Counted from the stretch's first letter, positions 28,269 through 37,365 are shown. The stretch is 64,000 bases of DNA from Chthonomonadales bacterium (GCA_027459625.1 DAIDHP010000014.1:20542-84541); one strand, 5' to 3'. Numbers and translations are program-made. Notes: a model not told the origin generated them from the letters alone.

Positions 28269-29342
28269 CTAATTACATCTCGTATATTGGCATACATGCA
28301 CGGCGCAAATATTCGTTAAAAATGCGCAAGGTTCCTTTGTTGCAATGTCAAACACCTCTTCATCCGTTTTTTCTAAGATTACCCGGCAAATTCGTATAGG
28401 ATGTTGGTCAATTCCACCATACGCCAAATCGCTTGTTTTTACGGAACGTGCAAATAACCATTGCTTTTCCGGATCTTTTGGAAGAATTGATTCCCTGCAA
28501 TGCTTGGAAATATCGATAATAATACCGTGAAGATTCTGGAAGATATCCCTCGCAGTATAACGAAGGACCTTTAAGCCCATGCTCTCCATCCATTTATCTC
28601 GCTTCATATCATATCTTCGACTATCCTGAGACCCATGCGCTATATCCCCATCCACTTCGATAACAAGTCCGGCGTCATGGGAATAGACATCCGCGATAAA
28701 AGGACCAATCGGGTGCTGTCTTCTGAATTTAACACCGCATTTATGTCCTAAAAGCGCTTGCCAAAGCAATCTCTCAGGTGGTGTCATCGAGTTACGTAAT
28801 TCCCTTGCGTATGCGAAATGTTCAACTGGAACGCCGCTCCATCCACCATTAGGAGAGAGTTGTTGAACCCTCCTGCGCACCAAAACTCGATGGTATTCCG
28901 TGAGCCAAAGGACGCTTTCGCTCTCTTCGGTTTGTATTCCAATCATTATCCCCCGGTAATGTCTTCGAACCACCTTTTGTATCGGAAATACGTTCCCGTC
29001 ATAAGCCACGATCAATTCGTCGGGATGGAGAGATTCAATGGGTTTCCATGCAAACCAATCACCCTCCTTAAATCCCGCCTCTTCCTCACCCCCCACAAAT
29101 CCCTCCGCCGCACCATCGCCCCCTTTAAATTCCCCCGCATGCGGGGGGAGACTGGGTTTTTCGTTGTCGTGGAGGGTATTCTCCCCCGCGTGCGGGGGAG
29201 TTGGAGGGGGTAAATCCGGCGATGTATCTTGGGTGTTTGGAGGGGGTAGCACGCAAAGGACGAGAACTCCCGCCCTTACGCAACATGAATGGATCTTTTT
29301 AGATCGAAGAAAGTTGAAGTTCGCCTTTTTCATTCGCACCAT
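28269..29342 (-). CDS. Hint (intein-like) protein with embedded DUF559/Vsr-like nuclease
   Basis: A 357-aa protein laid out as an intein with a nuclease in the endonuclease position. Hint block A is CVRAGVLVLC (21-30), block B LTEYHRVLV with T148 and H151, and the C-terminal blocks VFDIATKEPCAF...AVHVC (330-351). The usual penultimate His is present (H349), but the terminal Asn is Val350, with Cys351 following. Between them, residues ~175-280 are a DUF559 domain (TPPERLLWQALL, FRRQHPIGPFIADVY, VIEVDGDIAH) with the PD-(D/E)xK residues D218, E229 and D231. Residues ~31-92 are a Pro/Gly-rich insertion encoded by two DNA palindromes. Flanking exteins are ~20 and 7 residues, too short for a host protein. 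There is no clear ribosome site. Confidence 0.7.
   Translation of the reverse strand: MVRMKKANFNFLRSKKIHSCCVRAGVLVLCVLPPPNTQDTSPDLPPPTPPHAGENTLHDNEKPSLPPHAGEFKGGDGAAEGFVGGEEEAGFKEGDWFAWKPIESLHPDELIVAYDGNVFPIQKVVRRHYRGIMIGIQTEESESVLWLTEYHRVLVRRRVQQLSPNGGWSGVPVEHFAYARELRNSMTPPERLLWQALLGHKCGVKFRRQHPIGPFIADVYSHDAGLVIEVDGDIAHGSQDSRRYDMKRDKWMESMGLKVLRYTARDIFQNLHGIIIDISKHCRESILPKDPEKQWLFARSVKTSDLAYGGIDQHPIRICRVILEKTDEEVFDIATKEPCAFLTNICAVHVCQYTRCN
29131..29200. repeat. pair of GC palindromes inside the Hint gene
   Basis: CCCCCGCATGCGGGGG (around 29132-29147) and CTCCCCCGCGTGCGGGGGAG (29181-29200), flanked by CGCCCCCT and GAGGGGG arms that extend the symmetry. Read in frame on the minus strand they encode the repeated PPHAGE peptides. 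They look like a palindromic element inserted without breaking the frame. Confidence 0.8.
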
Positions 29343-29384
29343 CCCGAGTACGTGTTTGAAATCCGTCTTGAACTATATATGCCC

Positions 29385-29576
29385 CTACCCGAAATCCATC
29401 TCCTCGTTTCGCGCCCGGGGTTTTCCAGAGCCCTCGTTGCGTTGCACCATGTATCCCAATGGGAGTTCGGGTCGTTTGCCCTCCTCCAGAATCTCCTTGA
29501 TGGTGAGAAGCTGCATTCGTGGGATGCGCCGTGTGCCGAAACCCTCCACGAATCCGAGACCCTCCGCCTCATGCAA
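29385..29576 (-). pseudogene. C-terminal remnant of a site-specific DNA methyltransferase
   Basis: A 63-codon open stretch. Residues GFVEGFGTRRIPRMQLLTIK-EILEEGKRPELP match the conserved tail of many DNA methyltransferases of the modification type (aGFYe...kyPkIQiLTIeeLL.Gk..dlP). The catalytic domain is absent: in-frame stops occur immediately upstream, and no DPPY motif is found within the ~50 bp up to the next gene. It is therefore a fragment. It ends 42 bp before the Hint-DUF559 start on the same strand. Confidence 0.5.
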
Positions 29577-29595
29577 TCTTGATCAATAATAAATG

Positions 29596-29621
29596 CAGGG
29601 GCGATGTATTTACCGCCCCTG
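29596..29621 (-). terminator. hairpin after the GH116 gene
   Basis: CAGGGGCG pairs with CGCCCCTG around a 10-nt loop, 16 bp after the GH116 stop. On the minus strand it is followed by CATTTATTATT, so it can act as a terminator. Its GGGGCG arms also recall the dispersed palindromes nearby. Confidence 0.5.
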
Positions 29622-29636
29622 AGCATTACACGAATG

Positions 29637-32600
29637 TTACGCGTTCCTAATCACCAGCATATCGCCGGGTTTGAGGAGGATGGGGGATTGGAACCGCAGA
29701 AGGACGGCGTTTCCCTTCGAGGAATGATCCGCCTCCAGAACCGTGCCGTTGCGCCGAGCCACCCACTTTGCCGAAGATGACGGCAGGCTGGTGAGGATCT
29801 CCGCTAATGGCAGGGAGCCCTCGCGCAACGTCAGGCGTACTTCGTCGCGATTTTGATTGAATATCCCCCACGACGTAGGAGTGCAGAAAACCGCCTGGTA
29901 CTTCTCCGGGGTTACTCTCGGCGAGAACCCGATGCTTTTTGTTTTGGCGTTGTAGGAGAAACCCTGCGTCGCCATGTAGGTGGTCCAAACGCTCATGGGG
30001 CGGTAGTAATGGTTGCCGCATTCGAAATGGTTCCAAGGCTTGCCCCACGCTAGATATCTGTCCTGAACGTCGCGGATCATTTGCAGCCCTTCGTCCACCA
30101 TTCCGGAGTAGATCATATTGGACGCAAGGGAGTACTCCACGCCGGTCCACGTCGCGGACCACTGCCCTCCTTGCTTCGGTGCGTCGGCGGGATTCGGCCA
30201 CCACCCGTTGATGATGCTGCGGTGTTGTCGGTTTTTTGTGTAGATGGTTTTCAAGTCGGAAACCACGTGGTCGTTGGGCAACGGATCGCCAAGGTCCGGG
30301 ATCAGCCTGGCGTACCACATGGAGTCCATTCCCGCCGCGAGGCTGGCGTTGCTTCGTTTTCCGGTTGCGGGGTCGTAGTATAGGTCGTAATACTCGCCGT
30401 TCCATAGCTCCTTCTCGAAGTTGGGTTGTCCCTGCTTGAACCAGCTTGTTAAAAGCGCGTGATTGGCTTCGTCTTTCATCTCAAGTGCCATCTCGATCGC
30501 CGCTTTCACCGCCACCAAATAGAGAGAGGAGACGTAGACCGAGGTGCCATAGAACCCCCATTGATCGTAGGTTTGATCCGCACCGGTGTCGTTGGGAAGC
30601 CCGTCGCCATCGGTGTCTCTGTTGCGCATGTTGGTGAGAGCGAGCATGATGTGCGGCCAGTGCATATGCAGGAAGGCGTGGTCGCCCATCCACTTCCAAT
30701 CCCTGTAAACCATGAGAACATATTGAGGCATGAGGTCTATGCGATAAAAGCTGTCGGGATGATCGAATGTGGCGGGAAAGAAGTGGGGGACATGCCCGCT
30801 TTTCTTTTGAAAATCCATGATGAGATCAATTTGACTTCTCTCTAAATCGGGATAGAGAAGCGCTATCACATGGGAGCCGTAGTACCCCACATCGGTCGTG
30901 TCCAGTCCGCAGCACCCTTCGCCTTCCCACACACTGAATTTGTCCTCCTTGGTCCACCATGTCTCTTTTGTGAAGGTGGTCAATTGGGCGTTGATGGCGT
31001 CAAGCACCTTGCGCTCAAGAGTGGATTCGTAGAAATCCGTATGAAACCGCTCCGTTTTCTCATGAAGCGACTGCAGGTTTTTCGTGACGTAATTCGCCAC
31101 CTGATTGGCGCTGGAGAACCAGTTGGAGTACATGTGACCGATCCTCGTGTGATCCGCATCGTAGTGGTTTGGGTAGTACCAGGTAAGAATGAACGTAGCC
31201 TCCCGCGATTCCCCTGCGGGAATGGCGAGCTTCTGGGTCATGGCGGTATTACGCCCGGATTCACCTGTGAGCGCACCGGTCGCCTCCACGGCGCCGTCCT
31301 CGGCGAAATCCGCCAACAACTCGTCGAATTGATTCCATTCCGCGCGCACGGAGCCCGCCCCCAAGCCGCTCAAGGTCATTTCGCCATTGGTTCCCCATTG
31401 CGCCGGAATTCCGTCCCCCGTTTTGTATGTGGTGTGCGCCGCATAGGAGATCAAGTGAGCGTAGATATCCGAAATAAGATCCGAAGAGGCGGGCCACCCT
31501 CCCCATATCGCGGTGGCGTAGACCAGAGTTCTGCCCGAGCCGTACTTGCCCGCTACGATCAAGGGTTGTCCGCCGTCCCCCTTGGCGATCACGACGCCAT
31601 CCGGTTTGACGGATGCGATGGTGTTGTATCCGCTGTATTGGGGGAGGCTCATTTTGCCGAAGATCGCAGTCGCCTCGGGATTATTGACCTTCGTCATTTG
31701 AACGTTAACGTTGTTGGCGTCGAATTGGTTTTCAAACGTGATCGGAAGAATGCTTTCCAAAACGGTTCCGTTCATGTGACCCCATCGGTCATCCGAAATC
31801 CCGTAGAATGCATCCCATCCTCCGGAGTAGATAAACCCCATGCCGCTGTTAACTGCGTCCTTGAGGATGATCATGTTCGCATCACCGAGGGTTGAACTTG
31901 CATGAGCGGTCTCGCCCATCCAAGCGCAATCGAACTTTTGAGCCAGTTCCGCGCCGGTTCGAGCGGGCAGATGGATGCCGTTGGGACCTTCGCCGGTCGC
32001 CCAGGTGATTTTGATGTTTTTGATACCGCTTAGCGTTTGTTGAAATTCCGGATGCTGCTGGTCGGAGATCATCAGCAGGCGTACCGGTTTTGCGAAGGCG
32101 GAGAGCGATCCGCCGGTTTTCGCATCCATAAGAACCCGCAACCCTTTTTCCACATCGATTTTTCGGTTTCTCGATCCCAGGGATCCGATGTCAAAGCCCG
32201 TGCCGTTCCTCATGCTGGAGAGCAAGGAGACCTCCATGGGTTTGTCCGTCGGATTGTGCACGGTGAAGGAGAATATGCACGCGGGGATCCCGGAGTTCTT
32301 GGAGTCGTGGGGGATGAAAGGCGTCCATGCTTTCATATCCACCTTCGCGGGGATATTGGCGTCCATGAACTTCATCATTGCGAACGGATGCTCGCCGACA
32401 TAGTCAATCGTAGTCACTCCAGGAACATAGCCTCTCCCATTCAACTGCAGCAAATGAACGGCGGATTTGGCATCCTGTTGTGCTCTGACTGCGAAGAAGG
32501 CGTCATCGAACGCCATTTGGCTCGCCCAGTTATTGAAAATCTGCCAGTCGTGAAAGTTACCGTCCGCGCGAATCTCCACCGTTCCGCATCCGATTCCTCC

Positions 32601-32759
32601 CAGCGGTATGCCGGAGTTCATAGGGGGATTCACGCCGGTGTACTCATTGGGCAACGGCTGCGCCTCCGTCTGAGCGATGCTTTTGCACGCCACCGCCCCT
32701 GAAACCGCGGTTACGGCGATTGTCTTAACAAAATCCCTTCTGGTTAACCCTTTTCTCAT
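29637..32759 (-). CDS. Tat-exported GH116 glycosidase with inserted amidotransferase-like domain
   Basis: GH116 enzymes are retaining beta-glucosidases/xylosidases related to human GBA2. The 1040-aa protein has a twin-arginine signal (LTRRDFVKTIAVTAVSG) and the N-terminal beta-domain signature SGIPLGGIGCGTVEIRADG-NFHDWQIFN. The helical catalytic domain follows (~560-1000), with WEGEG (E612, expected nucleophile) and DQTYDQW (D732, expected acid/base). Residues ~225-445 are extra: RLLMISDQQHPEFQ, NMIILKDAVNSGMGFIYSGGW and PLIVAGKYGSGRTLVYATAIW look like a class I glutamine amidotransferase-like (ThuA-type) domain, which explains the excess length. AGGAA precedes the ATG. Confidence 0.85.
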   Translation of the reverse strand: MRKGLTRRDFVKTIAVTAVSGAVACKSIAQTEAQPLPNEYTGVNPPMNSGIPLGGIGCGTVEIRADGNFHDWQIFNNWASQMAFDDAFFAVRAQQDAKSAVHLLQLNGRGYVPGVTTIDYVGEHPFAMMKFMDANIPAKVDMKAWTPFIPHDSKNSGIPACIFSFTVHNPTDKPMEVSLLSSMRNGTGFDIGSLGSRNRKIDVEKGLRVLMDAKTGGSLSAFAKPVRLLMISDQQHPEFQQTLSGIKNIKITWATGEGPNGIHLPARTGAELAQKFDCAWMGETAHASSTLGDANMIILKDAVNSGMGFIYSGGWDAFYGISDDRWGHMNGTVLESILPITFENQFDANNVNVQMTKVNNPEATAIFGKMSLPQYSGYNTIASVKPDGVVIAKGDGGQPLIVAGKYGSGRTLVYATAIWGGWPASSDLISDIYAHLISYAAHTTYKTGDGIPAQWGTNGEMTLSGLGAGSVRAEWNQFDELLADFAEDGAVEATGALTGESGRNTAMTQKLAIPAGESREATFILTWYYPNHYDADHTRIGHMYSNWFSSANQVANYVTKNLQSLHEKTERFHTDFYESTLERKVLDAINAQLTTFTKETWWTKEDKFSVWEGEGCCGLDTTDVGYYGSHVIALLYPDLERSQIDLIMDFQKKSGHVPHFFPATFDHPDSFYRIDLMPQYVLMVYRDWKWMGDHAFLHMHWPHIMLALTNMRNRDTDGDGLPNDTGADQTYDQWGFYGTSVYVSSLYLVAVKAAIEMALEMKDEANHALLTSWFKQGQPNFEKELWNGEYYDLYYDPATGKRSNASLAAGMDSMWYARLIPDLGDPLPNDHVVSDLKTIYTKNRQHRSIINGWWPNPADAPKQGGQWSATWTGVEYSLASNMIYSGMVDEGLQMIRDVQDRYLAWGKPWNHFECGNHYYRPMSVWTTYMATQGFSYNAKTKSIGFSPRVTPEKYQAVFCTPTSWGIFNQNRDEVRLTLREGSLPLAEILTSLPSSSAKWVARRNGTVLEADHSSKGNAVLLRFQSPILLKPGDMLVIRNA

Positions 32760-32965
32760 TTCCTGACTCCGTTAAATGTTTGATAGGACAAGGTGTTTTC
32801 ACAACTCTCAATACGGGGGGAATCGCGCCGATTTGTGGCTTAATGTTGCGCCAGCATCGTGAATTCAGCGATTACCTGCGGTTGGAACGGCGTTCCAACG
32901 TCTCTTCAAGTCTAAAAGCCATGGATGATTTTCGTGCGTTGGTTGAACATGATTGCAAATTCCAC

Positions 32966-34897
32966 TTATGGCTTTATCGTTTCCACTATCAAGATCGGTC
33001 TCAGGCTTGGATCATCATATGCGATTGAAATGAAGGATTTGTTGCAGGGCTGATTTCCCCAAGCAGCTATCATCATACCGTAATCCGTACCCTCCATCAA
33101 TTTACGGACCAGCTTCGTGACATCCCATTCCACTTTCGCTCCAAGCGTTGTAAAAGGGGGGACATCGGTGATCGCCCACGGTACAAGATGCGCACACGCA
33201 CGGAAGGGGCGCCCTTTCGCGTCTTCAGCCGTTCCGCCAGGTCTGGTCCAATCCACGCCTAAATCCGCCTCTTTCCACGTCGCGCAAATCGCCTGCCAAG
33301 GCTGTGTTACGCGATAGATCGCCAGCGGCGCGGTTATATTGAGATGGTAATTCAGATAGCGGTGCAATACCAGTTTCGCGGAACGAATTTTGCAGCCATT
33401 TGGCAACGATTCGAAAGGAAACTTAAGCAGAATCCTCTGTGTCTGCCCCCCCTGCACCACCGCCATTTCCGGGTCCGTCGCTTTGAGCGCGTCGGGGTAA
33501 GCACTCATTATGCGTGTGCTTTCATAGCAATCTATCATCCATGTTCCAGGAGCGGCACGGTGGACCACATCCTCTTTTAGATACGGTGGAAGCATCTTGC
33601 CAGTAGCATAGAACGCGCGTATCATACGCACCATGTATTCGAAAGGCTTATACGTTTGCGAGGGTGTAACGCCATCGTTTTCAAACAACCAGTTGCTCCA
33701 AGTGTAATCCACTCCGCGAATACCGCAATTTATCACCACCTCCCCAAGCCAAATGGGATTGCGCCCGGCGGATTCGCTTCCCGCATTCTCCCCCCACATG
33801 GATTTATAGGCGTCGCTCCCAATAGCCTTGAGCTTTCGGACGATATTTCGCACCTCGTGAACATTTTCCGCCCCGGTGTATTGCAGAATGCACCCCTTGG
33901 TGATAGCCGTTTTCATCAGCCAATCGTTATCCATCATCAACCTAATGGATGCGGGACCGGAGGCGTCCCTGACCGCCACGTCCCAATCCGCCTGAGTATA
34001 CGCGGTACCCGGAAGGTAAACGATGCATTTCACATCCTCGCCTAGGAACTTCTTCGCCAGGGATTGTGTTTGATTGATGCGTTTTAGTATCATGTCGCGC
34101 TTGGAATTGCGATACCAGAGAAGCATGTCATTCCAGAAGGCGCCGCGAGCCCATTCGGTACTGGGTTTGGGAATCAGCACCTCGTTCCATGAAGCGAACC
34201 TATGCGATCCGGATAGCTTCCATGCGTCGTTGGCGGAATTGATATCCCCGTATTTCGCTTGCATTGCGGAACGGAAGCTCACCTGGGCTTGCGCGGAGTA
34301 ACACCAATACGCCTCCTCCCCCTGACGATTTAGGGTCCAATTGGCGGGGTAGATTCCTTCTCCGGCAGGACCGCAGTCCACGACCAACTCCTTGACATTG
34401 CCAGCTAGTCCCGATGCAACAAGCTGTTGCAACTGCACCCTGCCAGCCTCCAGGGTGGTTTCCGAGAAATCGATATTCCATGGACCGAGATGCCAATCCG
34501 TAACGCCATGTTCATCCACCATGCGTTCGTTTGGATATTTGTCCGAATAAGATTTGGAGATTCCCAGCACATATAGAATGTATTTAATATTGAAGGGGTG
34601 ATTTTTCAAAGCTTCAATCAGCGGAGGGTGGTTCAGCCAGCCGGTCTCCAATCGGATCATGTCCACGTCCAGTTGGGTGTAATACTCGAACCGTGCTTTA
34701 AACGAAGACAGTGGATCTCCATAAAATCCCGCCCATTCAGTCACGCAAATACGGGACATGGCATGCGCGGCGCTGGAGTTAGGGAGAGGATAAGCATCCA
34801 TTCCATATGCACCGGGCGGATTCGCAATTATGACGCCGGAAATGGCGGCAAGCCCAATCGTTTTTACGAAATCCCTTCGTGATATGTCTTTTGGCAT
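32966..34897 (-). CDS. Tat-exported GH42-like TIM-barrel protein with C-terminal DNRLRE domain
   Basis: Probable beta-galactosidase-type glycosidase, 643 aa. The twin-arginine signal is ISRRDFVKTIGLAAISG. Residues ~45-450 resemble a clan GH-A barrel: ITEWAGFYGDPLSSF-like start, LVVDCGPAGEGIYPANW (candidate acid/base Glu after Gly), FRSAMQAKYGDINSANDAW typical of GH42, and SMWGENAGSESAGRNP (candidate nucleophile). Residues ~480-643 (LVLHRYLNYHLNITAPLAIY, VTQPWQAICATWKEADLG, VEWDVTKLVRKLMEG) are a DNRLRE/CBM96-like module. GGGAGATACA precedes the ATG. It lies ~200 bp upstream of the GH116 gene on the same strand. Confidence 0.65.
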   Translation of the reverse strand: MPKDISRRDFVKTIGLAAISGVIIANPPGAYGMDAYPLPNSSAAHAMSRICVTEWAGFYGDPLSSFKARFEYYTQLDVDMIRLETGWLNHPPLIEALKNHPFNIKYILYVLGISKSYSDKYPNERMVDEHGVTDWHLGPWNIDFSETTLEAGRVQLQQLVASGLAGNVKELVVDCGPAGEGIYPANWTLNRQGEEAYWCYSAQAQVSFRSAMQAKYGDINSANDAWKLSGSHRFASWNEVLIPKPSTEWARGAFWNDMLLWYRNSKRDMILKRINQTQSLAKKFLGEDVKCIVYLPGTAYTQADWDVAVRDASGPASIRLMMDNDWLMKTAITKGCILQYTGAENVHEVRNIVRKLKAIGSDAYKSMWGENAGSESAGRNPIWLGEVVINCGIRGVDYTWSNWLFENDGVTPSQTYKPFEYMVRMIRAFYATGKMLPPYLKEDVVHRAAPGTWMIDCYESTRIMSAYPDALKATDPEMAVVQGGQTQRILLKFPFESLPNGCKIRSAKLVLHRYLNYHLNITAPLAIYRVTQPWQAICATWKEADLGVDWTRPGGTAEDAKGRPFRACAHLVPWAITDVPPFTTLGAKVEWDVTKLVRKLMEGTDYGMMIAAWGNQPCNKSFISIAYDDPSLRPILIVETIKP

Positions 34898-35009
34898 TGT
34901 ATCTCCCTGTGATGATTATGTTTGTTGGGAAAGATGCAATTCAACTTCTTGGTAAATTAGCTCGAAAGTAAAAAAACCATATCGGGAAAAATCGCGAGGA
35001 ATGAGCGGA

Positions 35010-35408
35010 TTACCTCTCGTATGGCTGAATTGTCCTCAGACCCGGAACGGCGTCGAAATGGCGTTTATTGAAGGTGACCACACTCAAATCGCGGTCCAAG
35101 GCTGTTGATGCGATCAAGGAATCAATTATCCCAATGCCAGTGGATAGATGCAATGGTGTGAAATCGTTAAGAGCACGTTGCATTGCTTCAATAGATGGCC
35201 AAATAATAGGAAATACATGTAGAAATGCACGGGCTCTTCGTATCTGATCGGAATTTGATACGCCAAAAAGAAATTCCATTGCCGAAAACCCACATATGTT
35301 GGGCATGGGGGTGTCATATATTTCATAGAGCCAATTCAATGCGGGAGCATATTGCCGGGAAAGATCGATCAATATATCCGTATCTAACATTAAGTGGCTG
35401 GCTACCAT
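35010..35408 (-). CDS. PIN-domain toxin, VapC type
   Basis: A 132-aa PIN-domain ribonuclease, predicted toxin. Acidic site residues are visible in LMLDTDILID (D9, D11), in FSAMEFLFG (Glu) and in the C-terminal IIDSLIASTALDRDLSVVT (Asp). The ATG at 35408 overlaps the end of the upstream gene by 7 bases, the usual coupling of antitoxin and toxin. RNA target unknown; VapC proteins often cut initiator tRNA or rRNA. Confidence 0.82.
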   Translation of the reverse strand: MVASHLMLDTDILIDLSRQYAPALNWLYEIYDTPMPNICGFSAMEFLFGVSNSDQIRRARAFLHVFPIIWPSIEAMQRALNDFTPLHLSTGIGIIDSLIASTALDRDLSVVTFNKRHFDAVPGLRTIQPYER

Positions 35409-35695
35409 TGTCTATGTTCCGCTTCCGCCCTCAATTTGCGTGCGAGTTCGGGTGAATCGATATCTTCTGAAAAAATCCCTTTCGTTGCTCCGGATTCCAA
35501 AAACTCGATTATATCTTTAATGGACTTTCGTTTTGATTCGATTGGAGCAAAATCATTGCGAGAGCTTGGCGCATTGATTTTAATGATTTTATCTATCACA
35601 TGCTTTAGGTAATCATCCACGCTCATTCCTGCGCGCGCGGCTTTGCGCGCCAGAACAGCCTCCTGCTCGGGGGTTAATTCCAAAATTCTTGTCAT
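35402..35695 (-). CDS. antitoxin partner of the PIN toxin
   Basis: A 97-aa protein with an N-terminal segment ILELTPEQEAVLARKAARAG-MSVDDYLKHVID, a ribbon-helix-helix-like or CopG-like DNA-binding pattern, followed by an acidic, probably unfolded tail (FLESGATKGIFSEDID, ELARKLRAEAEHRQW) that would wrap the toxin. The start at 35695 has GAGGTG upstream; the longer frame reaching 35785 lacks a ribosome site. The pair sits between two glycosidase genes and should repress its own promoter. Confidence 0.75.
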   Translation of the reverse strand: MTRILELTPEQEAVLARKAARAGMSVDDYLKHVIDKIIKINAPSSRNDFAPIESKRKSIKDIIEFLESGATKGIFSEDIDSPELARKLRAEAEHRQW

Positions 35696-35892
35696 TTCAT
35701 ACACCTCGCATTCCAGATAACCCAATCCCCATTGGAACGGAGAGGTTGCCCATCGCGGAGCTATCTCCGTTTCGTCCATCGTCATTTTTTAGTATATCCG
35801 CATTCTCGTATTTTGATTGCCATGGATCGGGTTCCGACATCCGAGCCATGGCGTAACTGTGCGCTTATCAGCAACGAAAACCATCGCCAAAC

Positions 35893-37365
35893 TTAATGTG
35901 TGAATGTCACCAGGGTGGCGCTTGCAGCGGGCATATATATTTTATACTCACCGTTGCTTTCCCGCACATTTTCTCGTTGCAGCTTTCCGACCGGCTTGCC
36001 GTCCATGCTGCCGTCAAACGTTTGCCCTCCTAGGGTGATGCCGGTCGCAGCTTTGTAATCCGGCGCCAGCAATCGAATGAGGCTAGCATGATGGTAATCT
36101 TCGGGAAGCGTCAGAGCGACATCTCCGGATGTGTCCGTCTCCTTGTTCAATATCGCCACGCGCACTTTCCCGCCGCTTTGAGTCGCATAGATCTTTATAT
36201 TGGCTGTGGTTTGTTCCATGACGGGTACTGTGCGAGAGTGATCCGCAATGGCGCGAGCGAAAAAGTAGAGGCCGTAATATAGCGGTCGAACGTAGGGTGT
36301 GTATCCGGAAGCAGGGTCGTTTTTGTCATGCATGAAAGAGAATACCGCATAATTCCCTCCATTGCCGGAATGGAAATTCACTCCGCACACCCCTTCATCG
36401 GCAAATCGAAACATCGAGTCAATCGCCCATAAGGCGGAGACGAACCGATCACTTACGCCGAGAGCCCCACCGCAGGCGAAGGAGTTCATCTCCCCCATGC
36501 GAAAGTCCAAGTGGTATTGCCGAGCCACCTTCACCCAAGGCTTAACTGCATCGGGTCCGCTAGCCGCCGGGGCTTCCGTGAGCAAATAGGATGCCGGCGG
36601 AGGCTGGCGATTCCCGCAGACATTGTTGGGATACCAATGTTGCGTCACCAAAGCGAGATATCCCTTTTCCGCATCCAGAAATTCAGGCAGATGTTTTAGA
36701 CTTCCCGACATGGCCCAGGCGGGTCCGATCACCTTGATGTTTTTGGTTTTCGGATCCTGCATGATCTGCTCGCGGAAAAGGGTGAAATCGTTGATATAGT
36801 CCTGATAGGAGTAAGAGTGCCCGCGATGTCCGTTTGAATGGAAGAGGTCCGGCTCATTTCCGATCTCAAACCCAATGATGGAGCCGCCCGGCATGTTTTG
36901 AGCGTAGGTGCGCGCCTGCTCCTCCGCCAGCTTTGGGTCATCCGCTCCAAGGTTCACGCCTAAAATGAACCTCACCCCAATCGCCTTATGCAGCGCCGCG
37001 AACGGCGCGACCGTTTGCGGCGTCGCGGCTTTCGTGAAATCCGTGCTGTTCCCGCCTATGCGGAGAATAAAAGGCCCGTTCCCGAATGAAGTCAGATTCT
37101 TTAGCAGTTGAATATAGGACTTATTCAGATTGGGTGGCTCGCCAATCATCGCCTGGGCGGTTCCCCATTCGTGGGATAGTCCCAGGAAATCGGGAGGAAT
37201 GGGAATGCCAGGTTTGTTCGGTTCTATTTGCGCTTGAGCCAAAATCGGGCTGGTATTTGCGGATTGGGATTGACCGGCTATTCCCTGGGTGTTTTGTGCG
37301 TATGCATCCGTTCGTGCAATAATCAGGATAAACGCAAGCGATGCCAATAGTCTGAAGAATCTCAT
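35893..37365 (-). CDS. secreted GH79-type glycosidase (beta-glucuronidase/heparanase family)
   Basis: Retaining glycosidase of clan GH-A, 490 aa. Signal peptide FFRLLASLAFILIIARTDAYA; then LGLSHEWGTAQ, FILRIGGNSTDF and IGFEIGNEPDLF with the acid/base Glu (E171), and FRMGEMNSFACGG with the nucleophile Glu (E292). The spacing equals that of the characterised bacterial GH79 beta-glucuronidase. The last ~100 residues form the beta-sandwich found beside the barrel in this family. Glucuronide-containing plant or bacterial polysaccharides are likely substrates. GGAGAGTAAA precedes the ATG. Confidence 0.82.
   Translation of the reverse strand: MRFFRLLASLAFILIIARTDAYAQNTQGIAGQSQSANTSPILAQAQIEPNKPGIPIPPDFLGLSHEWGTAQAMIGEPPNLNKSYIQLLKNLTSFGNGPFILRIGGNSTDFTKAATPQTVAPFAALHKAIGVRFILGVNLGADDPKLAEEQARTYAQNMPGGSIIGFEIGNEPDLFHSNGHRGHSYSYQDYINDFTLFREQIMQDPKTKNIKVIGPAWAMSGSLKHLPEFLDAEKGYLALVTQHWYPNNVCGNRQPPPASYLLTEAPAASGPDAVKPWVKVARQYHLDFRMGEMNSFACGGALGVSDRFVSALWAIDSMFRFADEGVCGVNFHSGNGGNYAVFSFMHDKNDPASGYTPYVRPLYYGLYFFARAIADHSRTVPVMEQTTANIKIYATQSGGKVRVAILNKETDTSGDVALTLPEDYHHASLIRLLAPDYKAATGITLGGQTFDGSMDGKPVGKLQRENVRESNGEYKIYMPAASATLVTFTH

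Noticed and set aside
28818..29589. Plus-strand frames opposite the Hint-DUF559 gene and the methyltransferase remnant
   Set aside because: They are shadows of the minus-strand coding frames; the recognised motifs are all on the minus strand.
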